A DNA stretch of 64,000 nucleotides, from NCBI RefSeq assembly GCF_001676055.1, contig NZ_LZEX01000003.1, positions 78,669-142,668 of the forward strand, given 5' to 3'. The position numbers were made by a program, and so were the translations under genes. How positions within the stretch are numbered: the stretch's first letter is position 1; each line of letters begins with the position of its first letter. This DNA is from Morganella psychrotolerans (GTDB lineage: Bacteria > Pseudomonadota > Gammaproteobacteria > Enterobacterales > Enterobacteriaceae). Below are positions 25,270-34,666 of this stretch, piece by piece. The notes beneath the pieces were generated by a model. It searched no databases and had not been told where the DNA came from. It saw only the letters and a program-made list of their open reading frames with translations.

Positions 25270-27005
25270 ACGGATGATCTTTTGCTAACTTTCGAGCATA
25301 TCAGTGCTTATTTTGTTCAACATCCAGAAAGAAAACTAGTTGATCTATGTAAGTCGTTTGACCGGGCATACCAGCAAGAACTTGGTCAGTCACTTTATGA
25401 TATACGTTTAATGTGTGCCGCAAGACTTGTTACGTTCGATATTCGCTTACCATTCCATAGCTTAAGCGGTCAACGCTTGCAAGAAGTACCACTCGCAGTG
25501 ATGCACAAAAGGCTCAAAAATGTTTAAAACTGCTGTGTGAAGCAGCTCCATCAATCGCTGAGCAAGTTTGTGAACATGGCTTGCTATGGTTTACTAAGCT
25601 TAAACGAGTGATATTGAAATATATTGCTCCAACGTTCAAAGACGAGCTTTCAAAATATGGCGTTAGCTGCTTAGGCATGAAAAAGAACCGTATTCAAAAA
25701 GCGGTCTTTCAGCAGTTGCAAAGTGACGTGAAAGCTAAAGTGATTAGTGTGAGGAGCGGTACATCTTACACGGAGGCTATACGTTGGCTGATGTCAATCA
25801 CAGGTCAGCAGGTAGTGGAAGCTTTTAAAATATCATTTAAGCGGCATCAGCGTCACGCTAGAAGAGCAAAGATGGAAGACTTGTACAGTGATGACGAGCT
25901 ACGAGAATTGATTTTTTATATTGAAAAGGGAATCAAAGAAACGGATAACGTAAAGCAATTACTAGCACTGTACTTTGCTCGAATCCAAGTAAAAAGTTGC
26001 TGGAATACGTCACCCATGACGGATATTGAATTGAGTGACATTGCCGATGTCGCACTACCTACTGCCAAGAAAAGCATTACTCTATTAATTCAAAAACCAA
26101 GAAAAGGCTATGACATTGACACCTATTCTTTAGATGGTCGCACAGTAAACAGTGTAATGCGAGATATCGTGTACGTGAAAGATACGCTGACTCACGGATA
26201 CCGTCACTTGGGTGATCAGCATACTCAAAATTATTTATTTATCTTCAAAGAAAAAACCAATGTAAGTCGTGTATTAGCTGGCAATATCATTGCTCATATC
26301 AAATCTATTTTGAATCGATTTGGTTGCACGGTTAATTATGACTCAATGCGCATTCGCAAGAATGGTGCAAATCACCTTTATCGTGACGTGGCAAAGCAAA
26401 TGCGTGCTTATGAATCAGCAAAACTTCATACCTTCGACACGTTCATCAAGCACTACCAACGAGTGAGTGAACAAAAAACACAACAAACATTACACACGGC
26501 AGTAGATGTGATGCAGCGCTATTTTATGGGGCGAGAAATTGACCCGGAAATTAAGGTGTTAATGGTTGATGATGGTAGCACTCAGAAAACGCCCACAGGT
26601 GAGTGTGCATCGCATGGATACGATGCAGAAGCATCACAACACGGTAAAGAACATCGGCATCTATCAGGTGGTAAAGAAAATGGGTGGTGCAGTGATTTTT
26701 TGGCGTGTGTGTGGTGCAAGCACTTTAGAACAGTCGCTGATCCTGAGCATGTTTGGCAGTTGCTAAGCTATCGTGATTATGTGTTGGCAGATATGTCAGC
26801 CAGTATTTCTGATATTGAAAATAATGAATTTCAGCAGGAAGCGATTACGGCACTGCATCAGCGTGTTGATGACATATTAGAGCAAGTAGCAATTAAAAAT
26901 CCGATGGCAGTGACGAAGGGTAAAGAGCTGATGGCGGAAAAAGGAATGCATCCGTTTTGGGCATTTGCAGTAACGTCAGTTAAGACAGTGGGAGATATTT
27001 TATGA
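25270..27005 (+). pseudogene. ginB-like tyrosine recombinase, 5'-truncated and frameshifted
   Basis: The frame starting before 25282 (LTFEHISAYFVQHPERKLVD) breaks near 25497. Adding one base joins it to the frame open to 27005 (SDAQKAQKCLKLLCEAAP). The C-terminal half matches the element-2 counterpart at 59690-61342: NTSPMTDIE at the position of the first catalytic Arg, then RIRKNGANHLYRD, a second-half LHTFDTFIKHY box, and the Cys motif CSDFLACVWC. In canonical tyrosine recombinases the first Arg is essential; both copies here lack it. Overlaps ginC by ATGA. Confidence 0.7.
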
Positions 27006-28996
27006 CGGGAATTTCAACTGCTGTAGAAGCCTGTTTAAAGATTGATGGGCTTATCAGCCTCAATCCTTATAGTTTAGAGGTTGATGCCGAACTCACACCG
27101 CTAGTGCTTTGGCAGTATATCCGCTCTAATAAAAAACAGATCACATTGTTTGGTGATGATTCTTGGTACTCGCAAGGCAACAATTTATCCGTAACCTTTA
27201 ACGGTGTTGGGTCGAAGTATAAATATCAACTTAAAGCCCTAACACTTGGTATGTATACGCAAGGCTCAGGTCAAGGCATGGAGCCGCTTGCATGGTCTAC
27301 GATTCGTAGAAATATTGCTAATCTCAAACGCCTTGCGAAATGGCTTGAACGTTACGGTATCGAGAGCTTTGATGACTTAGACCAACAGCCAGAATTGCGT
27401 TTGCGCAATATTATATTGGACTTGGTGCAAGCGTCTGACTTGCAGAAACATTCATCTTTTGCTCAATCACTGTTAACTGCTATTTATTGGTTAAAACTAT
27501 ATTCAGTGGTCAAAAACGAACAGTTTTACGATTTAATGAATGAATATTTTTTGCCATTTACCTTATTAAAAAAAGAACGCAGAAACAAACATTCAGTCAT
27601 TCCGGTTCAAATAATGAAGCAAGTTCTCAAGGCAAGCGAAGAGCACGTTAATGCCATTGAGAAGATCATCGATAATTGGCACAGCCTGCAAACAAAACTA
27701 AATGATGGCGTTGAATACGCACCGAAAAAGCACCTTAAAAACTCGACATACGTTGACGGATTAAATGAGTCAGAGTCTGCTGAATTAGACGAATATTATG
27801 AGCTTATTAAAAGTCTTCGCAGATATACTTTTGTACTTGTGATTAGTTATACAGGTATGCGCTATAGCGAAGCAATGGCACTCAGTGATGATTCAGCTAT
27901 TGAGCGAAACGGTAAATACTTTATTAAGACGTTATTGTCTAAAACAACAGATGAAACTCAAAGCTTAGAATGGGTAACGAATGAAGTCACCTATCGAGCG
28001 GTAAAACTACTCACAAGAGTTTGCTCTGTTTATCGTGAACGTGCAGCCTTACTATTAAAATATCACAGCGATTTATTGCCACTAAAGCGTAAGTTGAATT
28101 TAGAGTTTGGTTTAAGTAATCGAACTTTGTTTGGTGTGTCACCCCATAAAAAATCCTGCGAGTTTTCATTAAATACTAAGTCTACTAAAAATGGCTTTAA
28201 CAACATAAACAAAATGTTTTCGATTAGAGTCACTGAGCATGATATTGCCGAACTTGAGCGCATGGGATGCAATTATCAATCCGTCAGCTCAAACCATAAA
28301 AAGTTCAAGAAGCCATATAAAGTAGGCGATTTTTTCAATTTTACCGCCCATCAATTTAGACACACCTTTGCGTGGTTTATTGTTGCAAATCGTTTGGGTG
28401 ATTTAGACGATATTAAATATCAGTACAAACATTTAGAGAACATGATGTCGTTGGTTTACAGCCAACGGGGATATGAGTCTATGGAGGAGTTAATTGGACT
28501 AACCGAAAGCTTCTCTGAGTTTATGATATCGCAAGCAATGGAAGATATGGTGACCGCAGCACAAGACGGCACGCTAGCAGGAAAAGGCGGACAAAACTTT
28601 ATCGCCAAATTGACTGAGATTCTGGCAGATGACCTGACCACCGGAAGCACCCCTCACTTTAAAAATATGGAAGAGTTGATCACGTTTGCTGCTAAACATA
28701 CCAACAACTTTAGAGGCGTGTCACATGGTTACTGTACCAAGGGATCGGAATGTAAAGTTCGTAATGCAGCAGATCCAAGTCACTGTGTATGGTGCGATAG
28801 CTACATTGCAACACCTCGACATTTACCCCACTGGCTGGTTGTTAAAAAGCGATGTGAATCGCAATTAGCTGCATTTGAAAAATTTCCGTCAGAGATAAAG
28901 CAGCGATTAAAAGTCTTTAGTACGGCATTAAATGACAACCTTGAAGCCGCAAATATCATCATTGACCAGTTAACGATAAAAGTGAAGGAAGCCTAA
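27002..28996 (+). CDS. ginC-like tyrosine recombinase
   Basis: A 664-residue site-specific recombinase with the catalytic tetrad visible: Arg in GMRYSEA (~285), HQFRHTF (~450), His in YKHLENMM and Tyr in SLVY. A Cys-rich C-terminal tail (CTKGSECKVR...CVWC) is shared with the element-2 homologue and may bind zinc. Overlaps ginB (ATGA); ginD follows 1 bp later. Cuts and joins DNA at the element ends together with partner recombinases. Intact, unlike its neighbours. Confidence 0.85.
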   Translation: MTGISTAVEACLKIDGLISLNPYSLEVDAELTPLVLWQYIRSNKKQITLFGDDSWYSQGNNLSVTFNGVGSKYKYQLKALTLGMYTQGSGQGMEPLAWSTIRRNIANLKRLAKWLERYGIESFDDLDQQPELRLRNIILDLVQASDLQKHSSFAQSLLTAIYWLKLYSVVKNEQFYDLMNEYFLPFTLLKKERRNKHSVIPVQIMKQVLKASEEHVNAIEKIIDNWHSLQTKLNDGVEYAPKKHLKNSTYVDGLNESESAELDEYYELIKSLRRYTFVLVISYTGMRYSEAMALSDDSAIERNGKYFIKTLLSKTTDETQSLEWVTNEVTYRAVKLLTRVCSVYRERAALLLKYHSDLLPLKRKLNLEFGLSNRTLFGVSPHKKSCEFSLNTKSTKNGFNNINKMFSIRVTEHDIAELERMGCNYQSVSSNHKKFKKPYKVGDFFNFTAHQFRHTFAWFIVANRLGDLDDIKYQYKHLENMMSLVYSQRGYESMEELIGLTESFSEFMISQAMEDMVTAAQDGTLAGKGGQNFIAKLTEILADDLTTGSTPHFKNMEELITFAAKHTNNFRGVSHGYCTKGSECKVRNAADPSHCVWCDSYIATPRHLPHWLVVKKRCESQLAAFEKFPSEIKQRLKVFSTALNDNLEAANIIIDQLTIKVKEA

Positions 28997-28997
28997 T

Positions 28998-29402
28998 ATG
29001 AGCGAATCAGTTGAGATCACAATGGCAGACAAAATTGATACGGCCTTGTCTGAAATGGCTGCCAACAACGAAAAAATTAACGTTAGCCAAGTAGCGAAAC
29101 GATTAGGTATATCAAACTCTGCTATCTACAAGTTTAACCCTGAGAAAATCCCGGATATTCAGACTGCGCAAAAGCGTCAGAAAAATAAAGCAGAGGCTAT
29201 TGCTGTTGGTACTGAAAATGAACAGCTTAAGAAAGAAGTTGAATCGTTAAAAAAATCGAACCTTGATTATAAAGAGCTTGCCGAGGATTTGAGAACGCAA
29301 AATCAGTCATTGTGGGAGCACATTCAGCAGGTTTACAACATGTACGATGAGGTATTGGCTGAGCGTAATGGCTTTGCTGAAAGGCTAAAACACGGACTCT
29401 AA
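28998..29402 (+). CDS. ginD/TnpC-like HTH coiled-coil accessory protein
   Basis: 134 residues: an N-terminal helix-turn-helix (INVSQVAKRLGISNSAIYKF) followed by a ~70-residue coiled coil (ENEQLKKEVESLKKS). Same architecture as the 57491-57895 gene and as TnpC of Tn554-like elements, where it assists recombination orientation. Third gene of the element-1 operon. Confidence 0.75.
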   Translation: MSESVEITMADKIDTALSEMAANNEKINVSQVAKRLGISNSAIYKFNPEKIPDIQTAQKRQKNKAEAIAVGTENEQLKKEVESLKKSNLDYKELAEDLRTQNQSLWEHIQQVYNMYDEVLAERNGFAERLKHGL

Positions 29403-29440
29403 ATTTACATAATTAAATTAACAACCATGAGGTATTTACT

Positions 29441-29689
29441 ATGAGTAAAAACACAAAGAAGACATCCCAAAGTGTGGCATCTAAGGCAGCTAAAACATTA
29501 ACCGATCCTAATGCTTCTAAGACCGCCAAAAAATTAGCTGGCTCTGCTCTGTCGTAAAAAGGAACTAGCAAGCAAACAGGTGCTGACATGGAAGACTTCG
29601 CATCAAAGGTACTGCAAAGCGATAAGTACAGCAAAGATACAAAAGAACTTGCAGGTTCGGTGTTATCTCAATCCAATAAAAAGCGATAG
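29441..29689 (+). pseudogene. small mobile-element protein with internal stop
   Basis: An 83-codon frame interrupted by TAA at codon 39. The two halves are related: KTLTDPNASKTAKKLAGSAL and KVLQSDKYSKDTKELAGSVL, so the gene is an internal duplication with the stop between the repeats. Small proteins of this style (two LAGSxLSQ-like repeats) accompany GInt-like and other tyrosine-recombinase islands. CAA to TAA would explain the stop. Confidence 0.55.
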
Positions 29690-29781
29690 ATTTAGTAACA
29701 AAACTGTATTTTACTGCCTAAATTTACTGCTGTTTTTAGAGTAAATTCCTCAAAAACTGTTACCACTCTTCAAGTCAATAA

Positions 29782-30459
29782 ATACGGGATGGTAACAATT
29801 TTTCATTTGTCGAAAACGACATTAACCAATATTGGGAAACCACGGCCAATAACAACTCAGGGAAATTGGCAGATCTGCGAGACCCCCTCTACGTGAAAAA
29901 TCCAGACCGGACCTATTACACGCCGCTTCAGGGTGCGACAATTGAGGACGTATACCAAGCAGAGATTTTTGAGTCCGCCGTCAATAAGCCCGACATTGAG
30001 CGACTGTATCAACAGAACTTTGAAAACATGCGCATAGCTGACGTTTACTTCGACCACAAGTCTCGGCATTTTGCGCTGCCGGGTAGCGATGTCAAAATGA
30101 CGGAGCACGATGCACGGTACTTGCGTTCGCTGCTTCAAACCGATGTCTCAAGCGTAAATAAGCGCATTGCGTTGGCACGATATTACCTGCACACCGGAGA
30201 CCCAAAGCAGGCGCTTTCCATCGTGGACAACATCAATCCATACGCTTGCTTAAGCGACTGTTATGCTATCGCAGTCGATGCGGGAAAAACCTCCTATGTC
30301 GCGTTAGGGCCGCTGTATCGGTGGTTCGACAAGCATAACCAGGCGCGCGGGTACGCTCCCAGTGCTGGGGATTTACAAAGCACCGTATTTCTCTCAATCA
30401 TATTTTTCGTCCTTCTTGTCGGTGGCACATTCATCTTGCAATACGCAATTAGAAAATAA
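29782..30459 (+). pseudogene. 5'-truncated membrane-anchored hypothetical protein
   Basis: The frame is open from 29782 with no good start until TTG 29866, suggesting that the 5' part was replaced by element 1. It encodes a cytoplasmic or periplasmic domain with a short TPR-like helix pair (RIALARYYLHTGDPKQALSI) and a C-terminal transmembrane anchor (VFLSIIFFVLLVGGTFIL). Ends at a terminator at 30476. Confidence 0.55.
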
Positions 30460-30475
30460 CGAAGACATACTCCGA

Positions 30476-30498
30476 AAGCCCGCCCCGTGCGGGTTTTT
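30476..30498 (+). terminator. rho-independent terminator
   Basis: AAGCCCGCC-CCGTGCGGGTTTTT. Confidence 0.6.
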
Positions 30499-30516
30499 CC
30501 TTATGTGGGCATCAAC

Positions 30517-30532
30517 ATTTCGCATGCGAAAT
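30517..30532. promoter_or_regulatory. candidate parS-like palindrome (distal)
   Basis: Perfect ATTTCGCATGCGAAAT, 19 kb from the main cluster. Confidence 0.6.
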
Positions 30533-30592
30533 CCTTTCTCCTATTCAAGAAAAAAAGAGTCAAAAAAAGATGTTTTTTTTTACGTTTGCCTA

Positions 30593-30621
30593 TTTGTCAG
30601 CGGTTGGGGTGGGGTGATACT
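30593..30621 (+). promoter_or_regulatory. plasmid promoter module (TTTGTC-17-GATACT)
   Basis: TTTGTCAGCGG, 17 bp, GATACT, with a T9 tract upstream and leader GTAAACAAAACGAATAAC at 30635-30652. Confidence 0.75.
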
Positions 30622-30669
30622 GGATTCACAGGCAGTAAACAAAACGAATAACTCAACCGGAGATCCACC

Positions 30670-31221
30670 ATGTCCCAGCAAATCAGCCAGTCCCGCATCA
30701 CTCTGACTTCTTTGAAAGTTGCCGCGTTCGCAAGTGAAGAAACTTGGTGCTTTGAAGCTAAAGTTTGTCTTGATGGGAAAGTTATCGCTAATGCCCATAA
30801 CAGCGGCACGGGGGGTTGTACCTTCATCCTCGCAATGGATGGTCAAGATAAGTTGTTAGAAGAGGCTGAAGCCTTCGCTAAATCTTTGCCTGATCTGGTG
30901 TCTGACTTTAACGACCCGCAAACAGGTACCAACATGCTGTTGAGCGTCGATCTGGAAATGCTGGTGGATTGCATCGTTTCTGACATGCAGGCCGAGAAAA
31001 AGCTGCGCACTCGCTTCAAACGTGAGTTCCCTAAAAAGTTGCTGTATGTACAGGGTGACGCCTTATATTCCGTGAAAGGTTTTGATTTAAGCAAAACCAA
31101 AGATAAGGCCGCGCTGTTCAAGTCTTGCCGCGATCACAACGGCAAAGACATCATCATTCTGGCTGAATTGACTGAAGCTAAAGCATGGGAGTTGTATAAG
31201 AAAACCATGAGCGGCGAATAA
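30670..31221 (+). CDS. hypothetical protein, 183 aa
   Basis: ATG after GGAGATCCACC, 17 bp past the leader. A soluble 183-residue protein with alternating beta and helical segments (TSLKVAAFASEETWCFEAKV). Single-gene unit ended by the hairpin at 31231. Unknown. Confidence 0.7.
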   Translation: MSQQISQSRITLTSLKVAAFASEETWCFEAKVCLDGKVIANAHNSGTGGCTFILAMDGQDKLLEEAEAFAKSLPDLVSDFNDPQTGTNMLLSVDLEMLVDCIVSDMQAEKKLRTRFKREFPKKLLYVQGDALYSVKGFDLSKTKDKAALFKSCRDHNGKDIIILAELTEAKAWELYKKTMSGE

Positions 31222-31230
31222 CGCCTTCAC

Positions 31231-31250
31231 AGCCCGCTTCGGCGGGCTTT
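31231..31250 (+). terminator. terminator hairpin
   Basis: AGCCCGC-TTCG-GCGGGCTTT. Confidence 0.6.
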
Positions 31251-31251
31251 C

Positions 31252-31280
31252 TTCGTTAAGCGAGCTTGCTCCCTGATAAT
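31252..31280 (+). promoter_or_regulatory. plasmid promoter module (TTCGTT-17-GATAAT)
   Basis: TTCGTTAAGCG, 17 bp, GATAAT, directly after the terminator and before the AAA+ gene. Confidence 0.55.
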
Positions 31281-31308
31281 CCCTTAACAACCACCCTCTG
31301 GAGTTTTC

Positions 31309-32958
31309 ATGGCTATTACCATTACATATGGCGTTTTGCGTAATGCAACGCACGAAGAGTTAACCAGCAAGGCCTATTCTAACGCAAGCAACAATCAGGA
31401 AATTGATATTGACGCTGATAAGCTGAGTGAAGAGGCGGTTAACGACCTGCGTAATACCTGCGACCAAATGGGACAAAAGAAAATTGTCCGCATCATTGAC
31501 TCAATCGTTGCCGCAAAAAAAGGGGACTTCTCCAAGCCTGTTGCGAGTTTTCAAGCTTTTGATAGCGTCTTGATTGAATACCTGCGGCGTGATGCAAAAG
31601 ACGGCTGGATCTACCGTCGTGGCAGTGATGGTAATCTGTATGCCGCGCTGGTGACATCCGTTAAACACAATACCAGTGGCAGCTACCGTAACCAGCCACC
31701 GTCTGTCGATATTAATATTACATGGTATGGCTTCGGCGATAATTCGAATCGTGATAAGCCCTACTCTGTCCATACTGGCAACATCAAGTTTTATGCCCAA
31801 GAAGTTGCTCGCCGTCATGTTTCAAAAATCCTGGCAGAGCAAAGTCTGTTCAAAGAAACACCTGAGCTGCGCGCAGAATACGATGAACAACTGAAACGCT
31901 ATCACGAGATGGTGCAAGGCCAGTTCCCACACCAGTTCCGTGCTATTGGTGCGGCAAACAAGATGGATGGGTATGGTAGTTACGACCGTAATTTAAATAT
32001 TGCAGGTCACAAGCTGATCCACGACCTGCCCACCAGCGAGTGCGGGCCTATAAGTGAGGTGGTTGAAACCGAACTCTTGGGTACTGATGAGGTTGATGGT
32101 TTTGGTGTGTTGCCCGAAGCTACCGCCGTCCGCTTCTTCGACCTGTCACTCCATCAATATGTCTGGGTGCATTCGAATAATGTCGAGCCATATCAGTACG
32201 ACAAAAATCTGCGTAACAAGATGATTCTGCCTGAGTCGCACAGCGATCTGTTGGACGTCCTAACCTCGGACATCACTGCTTTTACCAGCGACATTATCGA
32301 AGGGAAAAGTGCGGGCAATATCATCATGTGTGTGGGTAAACCGGGGCTTGGCAAAACCCTGACCGCTGAAGTGTATTCTGAGCTGACTGAAAGGGCACTG
32401 TACTCCATTCATGCTGGCACTTTGGGGATTAACGCCGAAGAGATCGATAAGAACCTGAAAACCATACTAATGCGCGCGCGCCGTTGGGATTGTGTCCTTC
32501 TCCTGGACGAAGCCGACGTGTTCGTGATGGCTCGTGGCCTGGATATGGTGCATAACGCCGTTGTGGCCGAATTCCTGCGCACAATGGAGTATTTCGACGG
32601 CCTGATGTTCATGACATCGAACCGAGAGAATGATCTGGATGAAGCCATCATTCCTCGCTGTGCGGCTATTATCCGGTATGACGTGCCAACGTTTGACGAC
32701 GCCAAGAAAATTTGGCAGGTGATGGCCGAAAACTTCGGTGTTAAGTTAAGCGAAGAGCTGTTAAATCAGCTGTTGGAGCGATTCCCGACGATGCCTCCGC
32801 GCGATATCAAGATGCTATTACGCTTAACACTGCGCATGTGCCGTGCCAAGCAGGGTAACGATGCGATACCAGACATTGAAATGTTCCGGCGCTGTGCGAT
32901 GTTTCGTGGTGTACAAATCCAGTCGAAGACGACGGGGAATAACGATAATGCAGCGTGA
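31309..32958 (+). CDS. AAA+ ATPase, 549 aa
   Basis: A ~300-residue N-terminal domain of unknown fold, then an AAA+ module: Walker A GKPGLGKT (~342-349), Walker B LLLDEAD (~400), sensor-1 MTSNREND, and an arginine-finger region IPRCAAIIRYDVP, with the C-terminal helical lid following. The lack of extra zinc or protease domains suggests a remodelling ATPase acting on DNA-bound or membrane proteins. Overlaps a 59-aa gene at its end. The ATPase class is firm; the substrate is unknown. Confidence 0.88.
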   Translation: MAITITYGVLRNATHEELTSKAYSNASNNQEIDIDADKLSEEAVNDLRNTCDQMGQKKIVRIIDSIVAAKKGDFSKPVASFQAFDSVLIEYLRRDAKDGWIYRRGSDGNLYAALVTSVKHNTSGSYRNQPPSVDINITWYGFGDNSNRDKPYSVHTGNIKFYAQEVARRHVSKILAEQSLFKETPELRAEYDEQLKRYHEMVQGQFPHQFRAIGAANKMDGYGSYDRNLNIAGHKLIHDLPTSECGPISEVVETELLGTDEVDGFGVLPEATAVRFFDLSLHQYVWVHSNNVEPYQYDKNLRNKMILPESHSDLLDVLTSDITAFTSDIIEGKSAGNIIMCVGKPGLGKTLTAEVYSELTERALYSIHAGTLGINAEEIDKNLKTILMRARRWDCVLLLDEADVFVMARGLDMVHNAVVAEFLRTMEYFDGLMFMTSNRENDLDEAIIPRCAAIIRYDVPTFDDAKKIWQVMAENFGVKLSEELLNQLLERFPTMPPRDIKMLLRLTLRMCRAKQGNDAIPDIEMFRRCAMFRGVQIQSKTTGNNDNAA

Positions 32959-33127
32959 TGAACAAAGCCCTGAGCAGATCAGGGCCGCTGAAATTTGTGA
33001 TCAATTCGATGCACAGGTGTTTACTGGTGACGCCTTCCTGGGTAAGGAAGAGGCTGCAATCCTGCTGGAACATGCCATGCGATGGCAAAAAGCAGCGTTG
33101 GACTCGTTAAAAAGTAATGCCCGATGA
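32948..33127 (+). CDS. hypothetical 59-aa protein
   Basis: ATG within the last codons of the AAA+ gene (11-bp overlap). A short acidic, helical protein (QRDEQSPEQIRAAEICDQF). Coupled translation suggests it acts with the ATPase. Confidence 0.55.
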   Translation: MQRDEQSPEQIRAAEICDQFDAQVFTGDAFLGKEEAAILLEHAMRWQKAALDSLKSNAR

Positions 33128-33130
33128 AAG

Positions 33131-33160
33131 ATAAAAGCCCCTGATTTAGGGGCTTTATTT
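33131..33160. terminator. bidirectional terminator
   Basis: ATAAAAGCCCC-TGATTTA-GGGGCTTTATTT between convergent genes. Confidence 0.7.
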
Positions 33161-33165
33161 GAACC

Positions 33166-33495
33166 TTAGACCACTAAAACTTCTGGGCCTTTGCTTTCAA
33201 GAATACGTAGCATCCTCAATGCAGGGCCGCTTGGTTTCTTTTCTCCTCGCTCCCATTTGGATATGCTCTCTTTCGACATTCCCAATGCACGAGCGAGCAC
33301 AGATTGAGACATACAATATTTAGTCCGCAACATCTTGATCTCAGAGCCGCTCATCGCTGAAACTTCTTTTATTTTATCGTTAATTTCACGAGCACGGATG
33401 GTGCTTTCAATATCTTTAACCAGGCTTTCAGGTGATGCACCAGCTGCATTTAACTCTTTAGCCAATTCAAGCATGTTATTAAGTTTATTGTTCAT
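33166..33495 (-). CDS. HigA-like XRE antitoxin
   Basis: 109 residues with a C-terminal XRE-type helix-turn-helix (IKMLRTKYCMSQSVLARALGM, then SKESISKWERG) and a ~60-residue helical N-terminus. Overlaps the toxin gene by 11 bp, with the toxin first, as in HigBA. Minus strand, unlike the neighbours. Confidence 0.8.
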   Translation of the reverse strand: MNNKLNNMLELAKELNAAGASPESLVKDIESTIRAREINDKIKEVSAMSGSEIKMLRTKYCMSQSVLARALGMSKESISKWERGEKKPSGPALRMLRILESKGPEVLVV

Positions 33496-33874
33496 CAGTA
33501 ATTTCCTCCAGAATTCCTTTAGAAATTAAATTGTTAATGATTTCTCCATCAAAGTTCAGAAACTCAGCGGCTAATTTTTTATAGGTTTCCAACTCATCAT
33601 CTTCAATCTCTTTTGTACCTTTGGCATTGACCGTGTTTTTGGTCCATCCATCTGCAAAAAAAAGATGATTTTTTATCTTAAAAAAGATAATAACCCTAAC
33701 ACTTCCACTTTTGCCTTGCCCTTTCATTGCAAGGCGTTTTTTTATCACTCCACCGCCTAAATCAGCTTCAAATTGTCCTTGTTGAACTTCATGAGCAGCA
33801 TCAAGTAACTGTTTGTCTGTTATAGGTATTTTTTTGGTGCATCGGACAAAAGATGAGATTTTATAGAACGCCAC
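33485..33874 (-). CDS. RelE/HigB-family toxin
   Basis: 129-residue RelE-superfamily ribosome-dependent mRNA interferase: core KKRLAMKGQGKSGSVRVIIFFK and FFADGWTKNT match the HigB/RelE-like (PF06296-type) group. It stabilises plasmids by post-segregational killing and may restrict phage. First gene of the operon. Confidence 0.8.
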   Translation of the reverse strand: MAFYKISSFVRCTKKIPITDKQLLDAAHEVQQGQFEADLGGGVIKKRLAMKGQGKSGSVRVIIFFKIKNHLFFADGWTKNTVNAKGTKEIEDDELETYKKLAAEFLNFDGEIINNLISKGILEEITDEQ

Positions 33875-33959
33875 ATTATCTCCTTAAATGGTACTGGTTA
33901 CTATGGTAACGGGTACTACTTAAATGTGCAATATTTATTAGCCTGCTAACATTAAAAAC

Positions 33960-33988
33960 TTCGTGGGTGTGAAGCATTAGTGGATAAT
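33960..33988 (+). promoter_or_regulatory. divergent plasmid promoter module (TTCGTG-17-GATAAT)
   Basis: TTCGTGGGTG, 17 bp, GATAAT, upstream of the 34017 gene. Confidence 0.45.
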
Positions 33989-34016
33989 TAGTGCTTTTAC
34001 GAAAAAGGTAGTTTTC

Positions 34017-34613
34017 ATGCATAACAACACAGAACCGAAGACGAGTTTCGTTATCAATCTACCTACTGACCTGCATAAGGACAGCCAGGCTCTGGTTTTG
34101 AAAACGGCTGAAGTTGTGGCTGAAAAAATGCGAGCTACCGAACTGAAGCGGGGGCTCACGAATGAATGGGCAAAACCCGATTGGGAATCGGCTTGCATCA
34201 ACGATTTTCTCCGGCATGTCGATAAGGGCGACCCGAGAGACCTCGCAGTCTACGCTAACATGATGATCCACCACGGCTGGACGACGAAAGACGCGGTGAA
34301 GAACGTTATCGGCCAAGTTTTCGAACAAGCCAGCGAAGAGCAGGAAGCCTTAACACAGCTGCTTCGCGTTGTTTTTATTGATGCAGGGCTGATTAAGCCT
34401 GAAACGCCTATGAGCGGGGCTCAAATGTTGATGCAAGCCGACGATCTCAACGCTGTGCTGCGCCAGTCTGTTGTTCTGCCTGAGATGACTTTAGACCACG
34501 TCCAGGCATTCCATTATGCATTTTGTAACTTCAGCGACGAGCCGCTTGGACCGGAAGAAGCGGATAATATTTTGACAGGCTTGAAGGCCGTCGTGAATTC
34601 TCTGCAACGCTAA
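34017..34613 (+). CDS. hypothetical protein, 198 aa
   Basis: ATG after AAAAAGGTAGTTTTC. Acidic-helical 198-residue protein (QALVLKTAEVVAEKMRATEL; DVYANMM-like, then DDLNAVLRQSVVLP). Residues 55-75 (KPDWESACINDFLRHVDKGD) recall phage small-subunit-like helices. No clear family; start of an operon with 34667. Confidence 0.65.
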   Translation: MHNNTEPKTSFVINLPTDLHKDSQALVLKTAEVVAEKMRATELKRGLTNEWAKPDWESACINDFLRHVDKGDPRDLAVYANMMIHHGWTTKDAVKNVIGQVFEQASEEQEALTQLLRVVFIDAGLIKPETPMSGAQMLMQADDLNAVLRQSVVLPEMTLDHVQAFHYAFCNFSDEPLGPEEADNILTGLKAVVNSLQR

Positions 34614-34666
34614 AATAACCTCCGTCTCGCCTGGTCGAGGCTATGAAACTGGAAAAGGAAAAAACT

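Larger units (their letters stand above)
25268..29781 (+). mobile_element. decayed GInt-type (ginBCD) recombinase element 1
   Basis: An AT-rich 4.5-kb block carrying two large tyrosine-recombinase-type genes and a small HTH/coiled-coil gene in the ginB-ginC-ginD order known from GInts (also Tn554-like tnpABC logic). ginA is missing and ginB lacks its 5' end, so the left side was deleted. The right side runs into a backbone gene whose frame is open only from 29782, i.e. its 5' part was cut off. Exact ends are not resolvable; an inverted repeat GTTACCA...TGGTAAC lies at ~29758-29796. Confidence 0.65.
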
